This document shows positions 1 to 7,809 of a stretch of 16,697 nucleotides of DNA, one piece after another. The notes under the pieces are model-generated. The model saw only the letters and a list, made by a program, of their open reading frames with translations, searched no databases and had not been told where the DNA came from. How positions within the stretch are numbered: position 1 is the first letter of the stretch; each line of letters starts with the position of its first letter. The stretch is from Phocaeicola plebeius (GTDB lineage Bacteria; Bacteroidota; Bacteroidia; Bacteroidales; Bacteroidaceae), in the NCBI GenBank assembly GCA_004558305.1, contig SFDG01000086.1, positions 1 to 16,697 on the forward strand, in the 5' to 3' direction. The translations under genes were made by a program, and so were the position numbers.

Positions 1-198
1 TTCCACGAGGACTGTGTGAACATCATCATGAAGGACCTCATCCGCCTGATGGACCCCAAGTACATTGAGGTGACGGGCTATTTCACGCCCCGTGGCGGCA
101 TTTCCATCTACCCGTACTGCAACTACGGCCGCCCCGGTACCCCCTACGAGGAGCTGGCGGTGTACCGGATGCGGAACCGGTTCCTGAACGACCGGTAG
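1..198 (+). CDS. queF: NADPH-dependent 7-cyano-7-deazaguanine reductase QueF, C-terminal part (5' end outside window)
   Basis: This is the last 65 codons of a gene that enters from the left edge; the open frame already runs from base 1 (Phe-His-Glu-Asp-Cys). QueF reduces preQ0 to preQ1 with NADPH in the cytoplasm, a late step in making queuosine for tRNA. The visible part holds the family's conserved FHEDC stretch, the YIEVTGYFTPRGG strand and the ending with IYPYCNYGRPGTPYEE. His2 and Glu3 of the fragment belong to the conserved substrate-binding region of the family. The stop is TAG at 196-198, and a strong hairpin follows at once. The gene converges on susD. The start and the catalytic cysteine region lie outside the window, so completeness cannot be judged. 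Confidence 0.93.
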   Translation, partial: FHEDCVNIIMKDLIRLMDPKYIEVTGYFTPRGGISIYPYCNYGRPGTPYEELAVYRMRNRFLNDR

Positions 199-200
199 GG

Positions 201-259
201 CGAAGATACCGCCTTCTTGTCAGCCAGCCCGACAGACAAGAAGGCAGTATCTTCGTTTT
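201..259 (+). terminator. Rho-independent terminator of queF, in the queF/susD convergent gap
   Basis: A 9-bp arm (201-209 with 247-255) and an 11-bp arm (211-221 with 235-245) form one long stem, broken by a single C/A mismatch (210/246). The loop is 13 nt (222-234). TTTT and a short T-rich stretch follow on the plus strand. The stem begins 2 nt after the queF stop and ends just before the susD stop on the opposite strand. It may therefore also slow minus-strand transcripts, although no T-run follows on that side. Confidence 0.85.
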
Positions 260-1664
260 ATTCCTCGATGGCCTTGTTGTTGGCCGTCTCGATGGTGGGG
301 ATGGGCCAGGTATAGCCCGACGAAGCAGGGGGGCAGGAGAACTCGGCCGGAGTGCCTTTCTTCTTGACGAAGGTCTCGCAGCGACGTTTGATGTCGAGTG
401 CCCGGATGGCTTCGCCTACCAGTTCGGCCCTGCGTTCCAGGCAGATGGCTTCTCTGAGTGAGTCACCGCTCAGGGTACTCAGGTCAAGCGGGTCATCGGC
501 GGCAGCCAGCGAGCGTCGGCGCACTTGTTCTAAGGCACCGATGGCTTTGTCCTCCTGGCCGGTCTGCCAGTAGCATTCGGACAGATTGAGCAGCGTCTCG
601 GCATAGCGGAAGACGGGAACCCAGTCGAGGTAGGTGGTCTTGTCCGTAAACTTGGTCAGCACATCCTGTCCGGAGCTGGCAGTGGCAATCAGCGAGCCTG
701 TCCGTGCGTCGGCCGGCAGGTTGTAGAGCGGATAGAGGGGGCTGTGGATGCCGCTTTCGCGATCCAGTACCAGCGAGTTGCCGGTCGTGTAGAAATAGCA
801 GGCGGCATATTGGGGACCTCCTCCGTTGTTGGTTCCGTCGAAAGGGAAGGAGAAGATGGACTCCGTGCAGGAAGGGTTCGACTGGAAAGGAGCCGTCACG
901 TCGGGAGCCAGTTCATATCCCTGTATAGCCTCTCCTTCTTCGATGGCCTGCTGCCACTGTTCCATCGCCATATAGACGCGCATCCGCAGCATGTGTACGG
1001 CGGCCTGGCTGGCCCGGTTGATGCTATAGTCGGCATCGGCGGGCTGGGGCAGGGCCGCATATTCCCGGGTATCTTCCAGCACTTGCGCATATACTTCGGC
1101 CACAGTGCTCTGCCGCAGGTCGTTGTTGGCGGACGACTTCTCTGCCTTCAGGCGCAAAGGCACTGCCAGCGAGGTGCCTCCGTCCAGCATGTAGGGCTTG
1201 CCGTAGAGCTGGGTCAGGTAGTAGTAGGACAGTGCCCGGCAGAACTTCACCTCCTGCACATACTTGGGATAGCTGTCGCCCACCACTTCGCGGGCCGTTT
1301 CCAGGTTCTCCAGCACGGTGTTGGCACTCTGGATGGCCAGATAGGCACCGGTCCATGTCTGGTAGTTGTCGCGCGTCTCCTTGCCCACCTCCATGTTGTA
1401 GGAGAAGGTACACTCGTACCCGTTGCCCGACACGTTGTTCATGTCGTCGCCCATATTCTCGATGCAGGCATAGGTCTTGGAGCCGATGAAGGTGTTCTCC
1501 TTCATCTGGGTATAGACCCCTTTCACCACCCCTTCGATGCGTTCCGGTGAACTGAAGATGCTGGTGTCGGTCAGCTGCAGGAAAGGGGTCTTGTCTAAGA
1601 ATCCGCTGCAGCCGGCTGAAAGGACTGCAGCTGTCAGTGTGAGGAGGATATTGTTCTGTTTCAT
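258..1664 (-). CDS. SusD/RagB-family nutrient-binding outer-membrane lipoprotein
   Basis: The 468-residue protein has a lipoprotein signal peptide: a hydrophobic stretch at residues 6-18 and a lipobox ending in Cys19 (LSAGC), then SGFLDKTP, typical of mature SusD proteins. The body has the helical SusD pattern: an N-terminal region with WTGAYLAIQSANTVLENL, a TPR-like segment with VQEVKFCRALSYYYLTQLYG, and a C-terminal part with RYAETLLNLSECYWQTG and RRAELVGEAIRALDIKR. It should sit on the cell surface as the lid of the SusC channel and bind the transported ligand. It lies 15 nt behind susC in the same operon. It is somewhat short for the family, where about 500-650 residues is common. The ligand cannot be predicted. 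Confidence 0.93.
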   Translation of the reverse strand: MKQNNILLTLTAAVLSAGCSGFLDKTPFLQLTDTSIFSSPERIEGVVKGVYTQMKENTFIGSKTYACIENMGDDMNNVSGNGYECTFSYNMEVGKETRDNYQTWTGAYLAIQSANTVLENLETAREVVGDSYPKYVQEVKFCRALSYYYLTQLYGKPYMLDGGTSLAVPLRLKAEKSSANNDLRQSTVAEVYAQVLEDTREYAALPQPADADYSINRASQAAVHMLRMRVYMAMEQWQQAIEEGEAIQGYELAPDVTAPFQSNPSCTESIFSFPFDGTNNGGGPQYAACYFYTTGNSLVLDRESGIHSPLYPLYNLPADARTGSLIATASSGQDVLTKFTDKTTYLDWVPVFRYAETLLNLSECYWQTGQEDKAIGALEQVRRRSLAAADDPLDLSTLSGDSLREAICLERRAELVGEAIRALDIKRRCETFVKKKGTPAEFSCPPASSGYTWPIPTIETANNKAIEE

Positions 1665-1679
1665 ACGATAGGAATCTGG

Positions 1680-4600
1680 TTAGAAAGTGATGTTGGTGCC
1701 GAAAGTGAATACGCGCGCCTGCGGCATGGTGTTCTTGTCGATGCCGGCCTGCAGGTTGGCCAGCGAGGAGGTCGTGCTGTTGCCGTAAAGGCTGGCTTCG
1801 GGGTCCAGTCCCGAGTAGCCGGTCAGCACGAAGAGGTTCTGTGCCTGAGCATAGACCCGCAGGGAGCTGATGCCGCACCGCCAGCCGGAGGTGCGGAAGG
1901 TATAGCCTATCACTACCTGCTTCAGCCGCAGGTAGTCGCCCTTCTCTACCCAGTCGCTGATCGGCTTGGCCGAACCGTTGGAGTAGTTGTCGCCATAGAT
2001 GGGCCGTGCATATTTGGCCGCTGTCCGCTCCGGTGTCCAGTATTTTTCCAGCACGTCGGTCGTATTGTTCCAGTAGCGCATGTCGCTGCAGGTGGCGGTG
2101 GTGCCGTTGTAGAGGTGGTTCCCTCCGGCATATTGCAGCAGGACGGTGAGGTCGAAGCCTTTGTATTTCAGGTGGTGGGCCCATCCTCCGTAGTAGGTGG
2201 GCAGCGTCCCTCCGCAGCGGGTAGGCTGCAGGTTGCTTTCCTTGCACACCGTGCCGTCGCGATAGTAGAACTTGTCGGCTCCCTTTTCATACATGCAGAG
2301 TGCCTCCCGCCCGTTCTTGTCGATGAAGATGCGTCGGCCGCTTTCGGGGTCGATGCCTCGGGTCGGGTAGAGGTACAGTTGTCCGATGGAGTAGCCGGGC
2401 AGGGTGATGTTGTACATGCCCGAAGTCAGTTCGGTCACCCCGTCGGCCAGCGAGAGCACGCGGTTGCGCGTCGTGGTGAGGTTCAGCGAAGTGTTCCAGG
2501 AGAAATCCTTGGTCTGGACGAGGGTGGCAGCAAGGCCCAGCTCGATGCCGCTGTTCCGCATGGAGCCGGCATTGGTGGTGATGGCATTGCCCGGAATGCC
2601 CAACGACGAGGCGACCGGCAAGGCCAGGATCAGGTCGGTGGAGGTGTTGCGGTAGTAGTCGAATTCCACCTCGATGTTCTTCCACAGCGTGGCACTGAAG
2701 CCGATGTCCAGCTTTTCGGAGGTCTCCCATTTCAGGTGCTGGTCGTCGGCTATCTGGCCCAGCACGTAGGCACCGCTGTTGCCGTAATAGGAGCTGAGAT
2801 AGTAGGACCAGGCGGCATAGTCGCCTACATCGGTGTTGCCTACTCGTCCCCAGCTGCCTTTGAGCTTCAGTTCGCTGACCACAGGGCGAATCTTCTCCCA
2901 GAACTTCTCGGCCGAGATGCGCCAGGCCGCCGACACCCCGCCGAAATTGCCCCAGCGGTTCTGTCGGCTCAAGGCCGAGAAGCCGTCGCGGCGTCCGTTC
3001 AGCGAGAGCAGGTAGCGGCTCTCGTAGTCGTAGTTCAGCCGTATGAAGTAGGAGAGCAAGGCACTCTCGGTGATGTTGTTGCCGTCGGCATCGGTGGTGC
3101 CCCACGCTCCCTGGTAGGTGGTATAGGCATTGTCTAACAGTGTCGTGCGGCGGGCTCCCCAGCGGTTGAGGTGCTTCTTGGTGCTTTCCTCGCCCAGCAG
3201 GAGGTCGAACGAATGTCCCTTCCACGAGAAGAGCCAGTTGGCGGTATTGGTCCATGTCTGCAGGGTGCGCTTGGTCGAGTGGTTGCTCACCCTTCCGTTC
3301 TCATAGTCGCCGTAAACGATGGCGTTGCGGAAGTCGGTATCGTCGATGTGGTTGTAGTCCATGCCGTATTGGCTGCGCAGTGTCACTCCCTTCCAGGGCT
3401 TCACTTCGACATAGGCATGGCTCAGGAAACGGAGAATCTCCGACTGGACGCGGCTGCGGTAGTAGAGCAGTCCGGCCGGATTGGTATAGGTATTATAATA
3501 GGTGTTGTTGCCCCGTCCTATCCTGTGTCCCTCTTCGTAGGGAGTGCCGTCTTCGCGCCAGGCAGGGATATTGGTGGGGAGTACCAAGGCCAGACGGGTG
3601 AATCCCTCGATCATGTTCTGGTTGCCCTGACGCGCCCGGTCGGCATACTCGGTCTGCGAGTTCGAGGCATTCACGCTGCCGCCTATTTTCAGATAAGGAG
3701 TGGCCTGGACCTGGCCGTTGGCGTTCATGACGAAGCGTTCGTACTTGTCGCCCTTCATGATGCCTTTCTGGTGGGTGTAGTTGCCCGACAGGTAGAACTG
3801 GCTTTTCTCCGTCCCTCCTTCTACCGATACGGTGTGATGGTGCTGGATGCCGGTCTGGAACACCTCGTCGGCCCAGTTCGTATCGACCGGTGTGCCGTCG
3901 GAGCGGTACATCATGTTGAAGGCCTTGGTGTCGCCGGTCATCACCCGGTTGGCGGTCAGGTCGTAGTGGGCCGTGCCGTAGCGGTTCTCAACGGCCTGGT
4001 TCTTGAAGTCGGTGTATTGCTGGGCGTTCATGATGTCGAAGAACTTGGAACGCATGGAGACACCCACCCATCCGTTGTAGGCCACCCGCGACTTCCCCTT
4101 GCTGCCTTGCCGGGTGGTGATCAGGATGACCCCGTTGGCCGCACGCGATCCGTAGAGGGCTGCTGCGGCGGCATCCTTCAGCACTTCCATCGAGAGCACG
4201 TCCGAGGGGTTGAGGTCTGCCATGGGGTTGGAGTTGCCTGCATAGGAGCCGTTGGAAGTCTCTACCGGAACGCCGTCTATCACATAGAGGGGCTGGGTGC
4301 CCGAAGTGATGGAGCTGACTCCCCGCACACGCACCACCGGCGATTCGCCTACCCCTGCCGAGGGAGTCAGCAGATAGACACCGGCGGCCCGTCCCTGCAG
4401 GGCTTGGTCGATGGAGTTGACCGGCTGTTCCTTCAGTGCGTCGCTCTTGACCGAAGCGACCGAGGTGGTGAGGCTGCGCTTGGTCTGTGTGCCGTAAGCC
4501 ACCACCACCACATCGTCCAGGTCGATGGAGGCACTCGCCAAGCGTACATTGATTTCGGTACGTCCTTTCACGGCCACCGATACCGGCTGCATCCCCACAT

Positions 4601-4823
4601 AGCTGAAGACCAGCACGCCGTCGGAGGCCGCACGAAGCGAATACCGTCCGTTGAGGTCGGTGATTGTACCGTTTTCCGTTCCCTTTTCCGATACATTGCC
4701 GCCTATTACCGGCAATCCTTCGTCATCGGTCACCATACCGGTGACTGTCACGACGGTCTGTGCCCAGCTTCCCATACAGAAGGAGAGCAACAGCATCCAA
4801 ATCCATAGTATTCGATAATACAT
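1680..4823 (-). CDS. SusC/RagA-family TonB-linked outer-membrane transporter
   Basis: The 1047-residue protein begins with a signal peptide (residues 1-21, cut after SWA). Next comes a carboxypeptidase-regulatory-like beta domain (about 22-100, GTITDLNGRYSLRA). The plug domain follows, with the SusC/RagA signature around VVVVAYGTQTKRSL, QALQGRAAGVY, VRVRGVSSI and LYVIDGVPV. From about residue 240 a TonB-dependent beta barrel runs to the C-terminal aromatic end (GTNITF). It should import oligomers captured by the neighbouring SusD, using energy from TonB-ExbBD. There is no N-terminal STN signalling domain, so control through a FecR/ECF pair is not indicated. No glycosidase, protease or regulator lies beside it in the window. 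A short ORF ends one codon upstream in the same frame. The start at 4823 is chosen because it directly gives the signal peptide. Confidence 0.95.
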   Translation of the reverse strand: MYYRILWIWMLLLSFCMGSWAQTVVTVTGMVTDDEGLPVIGGNVSEKGTENGTITDLNGRYSLRAASDGVLVFSYVGMQPVSVAVKGRTEINVRLASASIDLDDVVVVAYGTQTKRSLTTSVASVKSDALKEQPVNSIDQALQGRAAGVYLLTPSAGVGESPVVRVRGVSSITSGTQPLYVIDGVPVETSNGSYAGNSNPMADLNPSDVLSMEVLKDAAAAALYGSRAANGVILITTRQGSKGKSRVAYNGWVGVSMRSKFFDIMNAQQYTDFKNQAVENRYGTAHYDLTANRVMTGDTKAFNMMYRSDGTPVDTNWADEVFQTGIQHHHTVSVEGGTEKSQFYLSGNYTHQKGIMKGDKYERFVMNANGQVQATPYLKIGGSVNASNSQTEYADRARQGNQNMIEGFTRLALVLPTNIPAWREDGTPYEEGHRIGRGNNTYYNTYTNPAGLLYYRSRVQSEILRFLSHAYVEVKPWKGVTLRSQYGMDYNHIDDTDFRNAIVYGDYENGRVSNHSTKRTLQTWTNTANWLFSWKGHSFDLLLGEESTKKHLNRWGARRTTLLDNAYTTYQGAWGTTDADGNNITESALLSYFIRLNYDYESRYLLSLNGRRDGFSALSRQNRWGNFGGVSAAWRISAEKFWEKIRPVVSELKLKGSWGRVGNTDVGDYAAWSYYLSSYYGNSGAYVLGQIADDQHLKWETSEKLDIGFSATLWKNIEVEFDYYRNTSTDLILALPVASSLGIPGNAITTNAGSMRNSGIELGLAATLVQTKDFSWNTSLNLTTTRNRVLSLADGVTELTSGMYNITLPGYSIGQLYLYPTRGIDPESGRRIFIDKNGREALCMYEKGADKFYYRDGTVCKESNLQPTRCGGTLPTYYGGWAHHLKYKGFDLTVLLQYAGGNHLYNGTTATCSDMRYWNNTTDVLEKYWTPERTAAKYARPIYGDNYSNGSAKPISDWVEKGDYLRLKQVVIGYTFRTSGWRCGISSLRVYAQAQNLFVLTGYSGLDPEASLYGNSTTSSLANLQAGIDKNTMPQARVFTFGTNITF

Positions 4824-4826
4824 GGC

Positions 4827-4967
4827 TCAATCGGGGTTGGTCCCTGTTGTAGCAGCAGGGAGGGGTGTGATAGGTTTATGGTCACTGTAGGCCGTAAGGA
4901 CCGGTGGGCATCCGAGGAAGCGCTGGAGGCTGACGGATAGCGGGTTTTCCATTTCTTTCATATACAT
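4827..4967 (-). other. Possible 46-codon leader ORF in the susC 5' untranslated region
   Basis: Downstream of the likely susC promoter, the first ATG (4965-4967) opens a 46-codon frame. It ends at TGA 4827-4829, with a single GCC codon between that stop and the susC ATG. It is in the same frame as susC. The peptide (MYMKEMENPL at its start, TTGTNPD at its end) has no recognised domain and no clear Shine-Dalgarno site. It could be a leader peptide that couples translation to susC, a former N-terminal extension cut off by one stop codon, or chance. Coding status is uncertain. Confidence 0.25.
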
Positions 4968-4995
4968 GATGGTCTGGCTGTTTGGTCGTATGGCA

Positions 4996-5003
4996 CAAAA
5001 ATA
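4996..5003 (-). promoter_or_regulatory. Bacteroidota-type -7 element for the susC-susD operon
   Basis: On the minus strand this reads TATTTTTG, a full match to TAnnTTTG. A TTG lies 24 nt upstream, farther than the usual 19-21 nt, so the -33 element is weak or unassigned. The implied start near 4988 gives a leader of about 165 nt before susC. The rest of the gap between susC and the dnaX remnant (about 5004-5120) is AT-rich, with nothing else recognised in it. Confidence 0.55.
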
Positions 5004-5120
5004 CGATTTATTTTGATAACAGATCAGCAATCCGGACGTTTTTTTGTCTGATATGAAAAAAATGCTTTCAAAGATGCAGCCTGTCGTGTTCCTTTCAGCC
5101 AGGTTCGGAGCAGAGGGGCA

Positions 5121-5331
5121 TTATCCCAGTTCCAGTCCGAACGCCTCCTTCAGCTTCATGAGGTGAGGGTTCTTCTGGCTCATCAGCTGGAAGCGTTCCA
5201 CCTGGCTGTAGGCCCGTATGTGCTCGTTCGGTCATCTGGAGGTGGCGGTTGTGCAGCCGTTCCTGGTGTTTATCATCCGGGCGGCATTGGCCGCTTCTTC
5301 CTTCGGCAGACGGGCGGCAAACTCCCGCCAG
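5121..5331 (-). pseudogene. Decayed second copy of the dnaX 3' end
   Basis: This stretch repeats the end of the dnaX gene found at 6696-7032, in the same orientation. Bases 5131-5228 equal 6706-6803 over 98 nt without a difference. After a 20-nt deletion (6804-6823 are missing), 5229-5257 equal 6824-6852. After a second loss of about 108 nt, 5269-5331 match 6970-7032 at 53 of 63 positions. Read in pieces, it still spells the DnaX tail: WREFAARLPKEE with AANAARMIN, then QERLHNRHLQMT, and finally EAFGLELG and a TAA stop. The deletions shift the frame, and nothing DnaX-like is seen upstream of the Trp codon, so it cannot make protein. It lies just left of the transporter gene, and the intact 3' end lies just right of that gene. 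Confidence 0.88.
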
Positions 5332-5392
5332 CAGATTGGGGAGATGCGTGTGTTTTTTTCTTGTGTCCGCAAGGAATTTCTGTTTTTTTTTG

Positions 5393-5400
5393 TACTTTTG
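5393..5400 (+). promoter_or_regulatory. -7 promoter element of the DAACS transporter gene
   Basis: TACTTTTG matches TAnnTTTG fully and lies 25 nt before the ATG, behind a T-rich stretch (5352-5391). No well-spaced TTTG -33 box is evident. AGGAG at 5417-5421 is a good ribosome-binding site 4 nt before the start codon, which is unusual in this window. The promoter begins right after the end of the dnaX remnant. Confidence 0.6.
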
Positions 5401-5425
5401 AGGCGGTATTAGAAACAGGAGACTC

Positions 5426-6631
5426 ATGAAGAAGACAGTTTTATGGATGGGAGCACTCGTTGCGGGTGCGGTGGTCGGACTGTTGGGGGTGGATGCGCTC
5501 AATGGTCTGATGGATTTTGTGGCGACGGTCTATACGCGGCTGTTCCAGTTGCTGGCAGTGCCTACCATCGTGCTGGCGGTGGTCACTACCTTTGCGACCT
5601 TCGGTTCGCAAGGGTCAGGCCGGATTTTCGGACATACATTGTTATATACGTTGCTGACGACGTTTGCCGCCGCCATAGTCGGGGCGGTGCTCTATGTGGT
5701 GGTCGCTCCGGGCAACCTGCCCGTGGAGACCCTCGGCCAGTTGGACACGGCAGTCCCCGACGCTCCCCGGTTGTCGTATTACGACCATATCCTCAGTGTC
5801 ATTCCCAACAATGTGGTCAAGCCTTTCTTTGAAGGCAATGTGCTGTCGCTGTTGTTGCTGGCCTTTGCGGTCGGCATCGGCCTCTCGAAACTGCCCGATT
5901 CTGAGAACAAGTCCGTGGTGGTGAAAGGGCTGTTGGGCCTGCAGGACCTGTTGTTCCTGCTCATCCGGGGACTCATCTGGACACTGCCTCTCGGCATCCT
6001 GGCGTTCGCTGCCCAGTTGTCGGCCCAGGTCAGTGCCGGTGTGGTGGCGGACTCCATCGGGAAGTATGTGCTGGTGGTGCTGGGAGGCAATGTGATTCAG
6101 TTCTTCATCGTCCTGCCCCTGTTCCTCCTGGCCCGTGGCCTGAATCCTGTCCATGTGCTGGGCCGCATGCTGCCCGCTGTGCTGATGGCGCTCTTTACCA
6201 AGAGCAGTGCTGCCACGCTGCCCGTCACGATGCAGTCGGCGGAGCAACGGCTGGGGGTGCGCAAGGACATCGCGCGTTTCGTGCTGCCTATCTGTACCAC
6301 CATCAACATGAATGGTTGCGCCGCGTTCATCCTCGTCACCTCGCTGTTCGTGATGCAGAACGGCGGTACTCCCATCACGCTGGGCACTCTGCTGCTATGG
6401 CTGTTCATCTCCGTCTTTTCCGCGGTCGGCAATGCCGGCGTTCCGATGGGTTGCTATTTTCTGACGCTCTCGTTGATGTCGGGCATTGGCGCGCCTGTTG
6501 CCATTCTGGGCATCATCCTTCCCATCTATACTGTCATTGACATGGTGGAGACGGCCGAAAACGTTTGGTCCGACTCCTGTGTCTGTGCGATGACGCATCA
6601 CGACCTGCAGGACCGGAACCAACAGGCCTGA
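5426..6631 (+). CDS. Dicarboxylate/amino acid:cation symporter (DAACS, GltP/DctA fold)
   Basis: The 401-residue membrane protein has many hydrophobic helices and the family's two re-entrant hairpin motifs: KSSAATLP at 259-266 (HP1) and GNAGVPMG at 335-342 (HP2). The unwound-helix motif appears as NMNG at 294-297, where archaeal homologues have NMDG. The substrate and cation helix near the end reads DMVETAENVWSD. It should couple inward Na+ or H+ flow to uptake of an acidic amino acid or C4-dicarboxylate, but the exact substrate cannot be told. It has its own promoter and converges on dnaX, from which a hairpin separates it. It is bracketed by two copies of the dnaX 3' end, which points to insertion or duplication. 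Confidence 0.92.
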   Translation: MKKTVLWMGALVAGAVVGLLGVDALNGLMDFVATVYTRLFQLLAVPTIVLAVVTTFATFGSQGSGRIFGHTLLYTLLTTFAAAIVGAVLYVVVAPGNLPVETLGQLDTAVPDAPRLSYYDHILSVIPNNVVKPFFEGNVLSLLLLAFAVGIGLSKLPDSENKSVVVKGLLGLQDLLFLLIRGLIWTLPLGILAFAAQLSAQVSAGVVADSIGKYVLVVLGGNVIQFFIVLPLFLLARGLNPVHVLGRMLPAVLMALFTKSSAATLPVTMQSAEQRLGVRKDIARFVLPICTTINMNGCAAFILVTSLFVMQNGGTPITLGTLLLWLFISVFSAVGNAGVPMGCYFLTLSLMSGIGAPVAILGIILPIYTVIDMVETAENVWSDSCVCAMTHHDLQDRNQQA

Positions 6632-6670
6632 AACCAGCCAGACTGGCTGGGATGGGCTGGAATGGGATGC

Positions 6671-6692
6671 GCCGGGAGGCTTCCCTCCCGGC
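6671..6692. terminator. Hairpin between the convergent transporter and dnaX genes
   Basis: A perfect 9-bp GC-rich stem (6671-6679 with 6684-6692) closes a CTTC tetraloop. It lies 39 nt after the transporter stop and 3 nt after the dnaX stop. Neither side has a clear T-run, so it may work as a bidirectional but imperfect terminator or as a 3'-end protecting structure. Confidence 0.55.
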
Positions 6693-6695
6693 TGT

Positions 6696-7808
6696 TCATC
6701 CTAATTCCAGTCCGAACGCCTCCTTCAGCTTCATGAGGTGAGGGTTCTTCTGGCTCATCAGCTGGAAGCGTTCCACCTGGCTGTAGGCCCGTATGTGCTC
6801 GTTGTTGGCCTCGCTCACGCGCACGGTCATCTGGAGGTGGCGGTTGTGCAGCTTCTCCTGCAGCGAGGCGAGAATCTGGGGGGCCAGCTGCTGGAGGGAG
6901 CGTTGGGCCATCTCGTTGTCCACCACCACCTCGAACGTGGTCTGGCCGGCCGGCAGGGTAGGACTGATGTTCATCATCCGGGCGGAGTTGGCGGTCTCCT
7001 CCTTCGGCAGCCGGGCGGCGAACTCGCGCCAGTAATAGACCAGGTCTTTTTCATAGACGGCATAGTCCTCGTACGCGCTTTCTGCCGGCGGTGGAGCGGG
7101 AGCCGCGTTCTTCTTGGCGTGGGCCGCCGGCTGGGGATGCCGGATGGAGATGCCCAGATTGTCCGCCTTCATGACAGGGATTTTCTTGTCGGCGGCGGCA
7201 GGAGCCGACAGGTTCTGCGCGGCGGCAGGAGCCGTTCCCGCTGCCGTGGACGATGGGGGCAGGGTCGGATGGGCCGACGGCTGTTGGGACGGTCGGCTCG
7301 CTCCGGCGGCCGGTTGCTGGGATTGCGGTCTCGGTGCGGTGGCCGGTTGCTGGGGTTGCGGTCCCGGTGCGGCGGCCGGCTGTTGGGGGGTGATGGGTTT
7401 CAAGGTCGGCGTAGGGCGTTGCCCTCCAGCAGGTGTGTCCGCGCCTTCCTCGGTCAGCTGGGCCAGCTGGATGAGGGTCAGCTCCACGAGCAGCCGTTTG
7501 TTCTTGCTCGCCCGGTAGTTCAGGTCACAGTCGTTCGAGAGCTTCATGGCCTGGTACAGGAAGCGCGGGGTGCATTGCTGCGCCTGTGTCTGGTAGCGTT
7601 GGCGGATGGAAGCGCCTGCCTCTAACAGGGGCAGGGTGGCGGCGTCACGGCTCACCAGCAGGTCGCGGAAGTGCGACGAGAGGCCGGTGATGAAGTGGCT
7701 GCCGTCGAAGCCTTTGGCCAGGATATCGTTCAGGATGAGCAGGCAGTCCTGCACCTTGTTCTGCAGGATGGCGTCCGTCAGCTGGAAGTAATACTCGTAG
7801 TCCAGCAC
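6696..7808 (-). CDS. dnaX: DNA polymerase III subunit gamma/tau, C-terminal fragment after a frameshift
   Basis: This is the second part of the dnaX gene, readable for 370 codons from a GTG at 7808 that is probably not a natural start. It covers most of clamp-loader domain III (LDYEYYFQLTDAILQNK, GFDGSHFITGLSSHFRDLLVS, NKRLLVELTLIQLAQL). A Pro/Gln/Ala-rich linker with four 11-residue repeats follows. The tau-specific C-terminal domain ends at EAFGLELG; in tau it contacts the polymerase alpha subunit and the helicase. The frame is offset from the upstream part, whose stop TAA (7810-7812) is one base before this GTG. Compared with Bacteroides DnaX as I know it, about 15 residues are missing at the junction. 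If the break is real, this part is not made as one protein with the ATPase domain. Confidence 0.88.
   Translation of the reverse strand: MLDYEYYFQLTDAILQNKVQDCLLILNDILAKGFDGSHFITGLSSHFRDLLVSRDAATLPLLEAGASIRQRYQTQAQQCTPRFLYQAMKLSNDCDLNYRASKNKRLLVELTLIQLAQLTEEGADTPAGGQRPTPTLKPITPQQPAAAPGPQPQQPATAPRPQSQQPAAGASRPSQQPSAHPTLPPSSTAAGTAPAAAQNLSAPAAADKKIPVMKADNLGISIRHPQPAAHAKKNAAPAPPPAESAYEDYAVYEKDLVYYWREFAARLPKEETANSARMMNISPTLPAGQTTFEVVVDNEMAQRSLQQLAPQILASLQEKLHNRHLQMTVRVSEANNEHIRAYSQVERFQLMSQKNPHLMKLKEAFGLELG
7305..7436 (-). repeat. 33-bp (11-codon) tandem repeats in the DnaX linker
   Basis: On the plus strand, copies start at about 7305, 7338 and 7371 with a period of 33 bp; a further degenerate unit lies to their left. 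In protein they read QQPAAAPGPQP, QQPATAPRPQS, QQPAAGASRPS and QQPSAHPTLPP. They form the flexible linker between domain III and the tau C-terminus and are likely to vary in number between strains. The outer limits are approximate. Confidence 0.7.
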
Positions 7809-7809
7809 G

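Noticed and set aside
1024..2247. 407-codon minus-strand frame overlapping susC and susD
   Set aside because: It runs out of frame through two clearly recognised genes, and its product is Arg/Pro/His-rich with no domain.
3171..4808. Long open frame of 545 codons on the plus strand, opposite susC (others at 2115-3137 and 744-1550)
   Set aside because: These are antisense shadows caused by GC-rich codon use in susC and susD. The translations are low-complexity Val/Gly/His-rich and match no family.
5095..5502. 135-codon minus-strand frame in the gap left of the transporter
   Set aside because: It strings together out-of-frame pieces of the decayed dnaX tail and the antisense of the transporter start. 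It has no promoter and no coherent domain.
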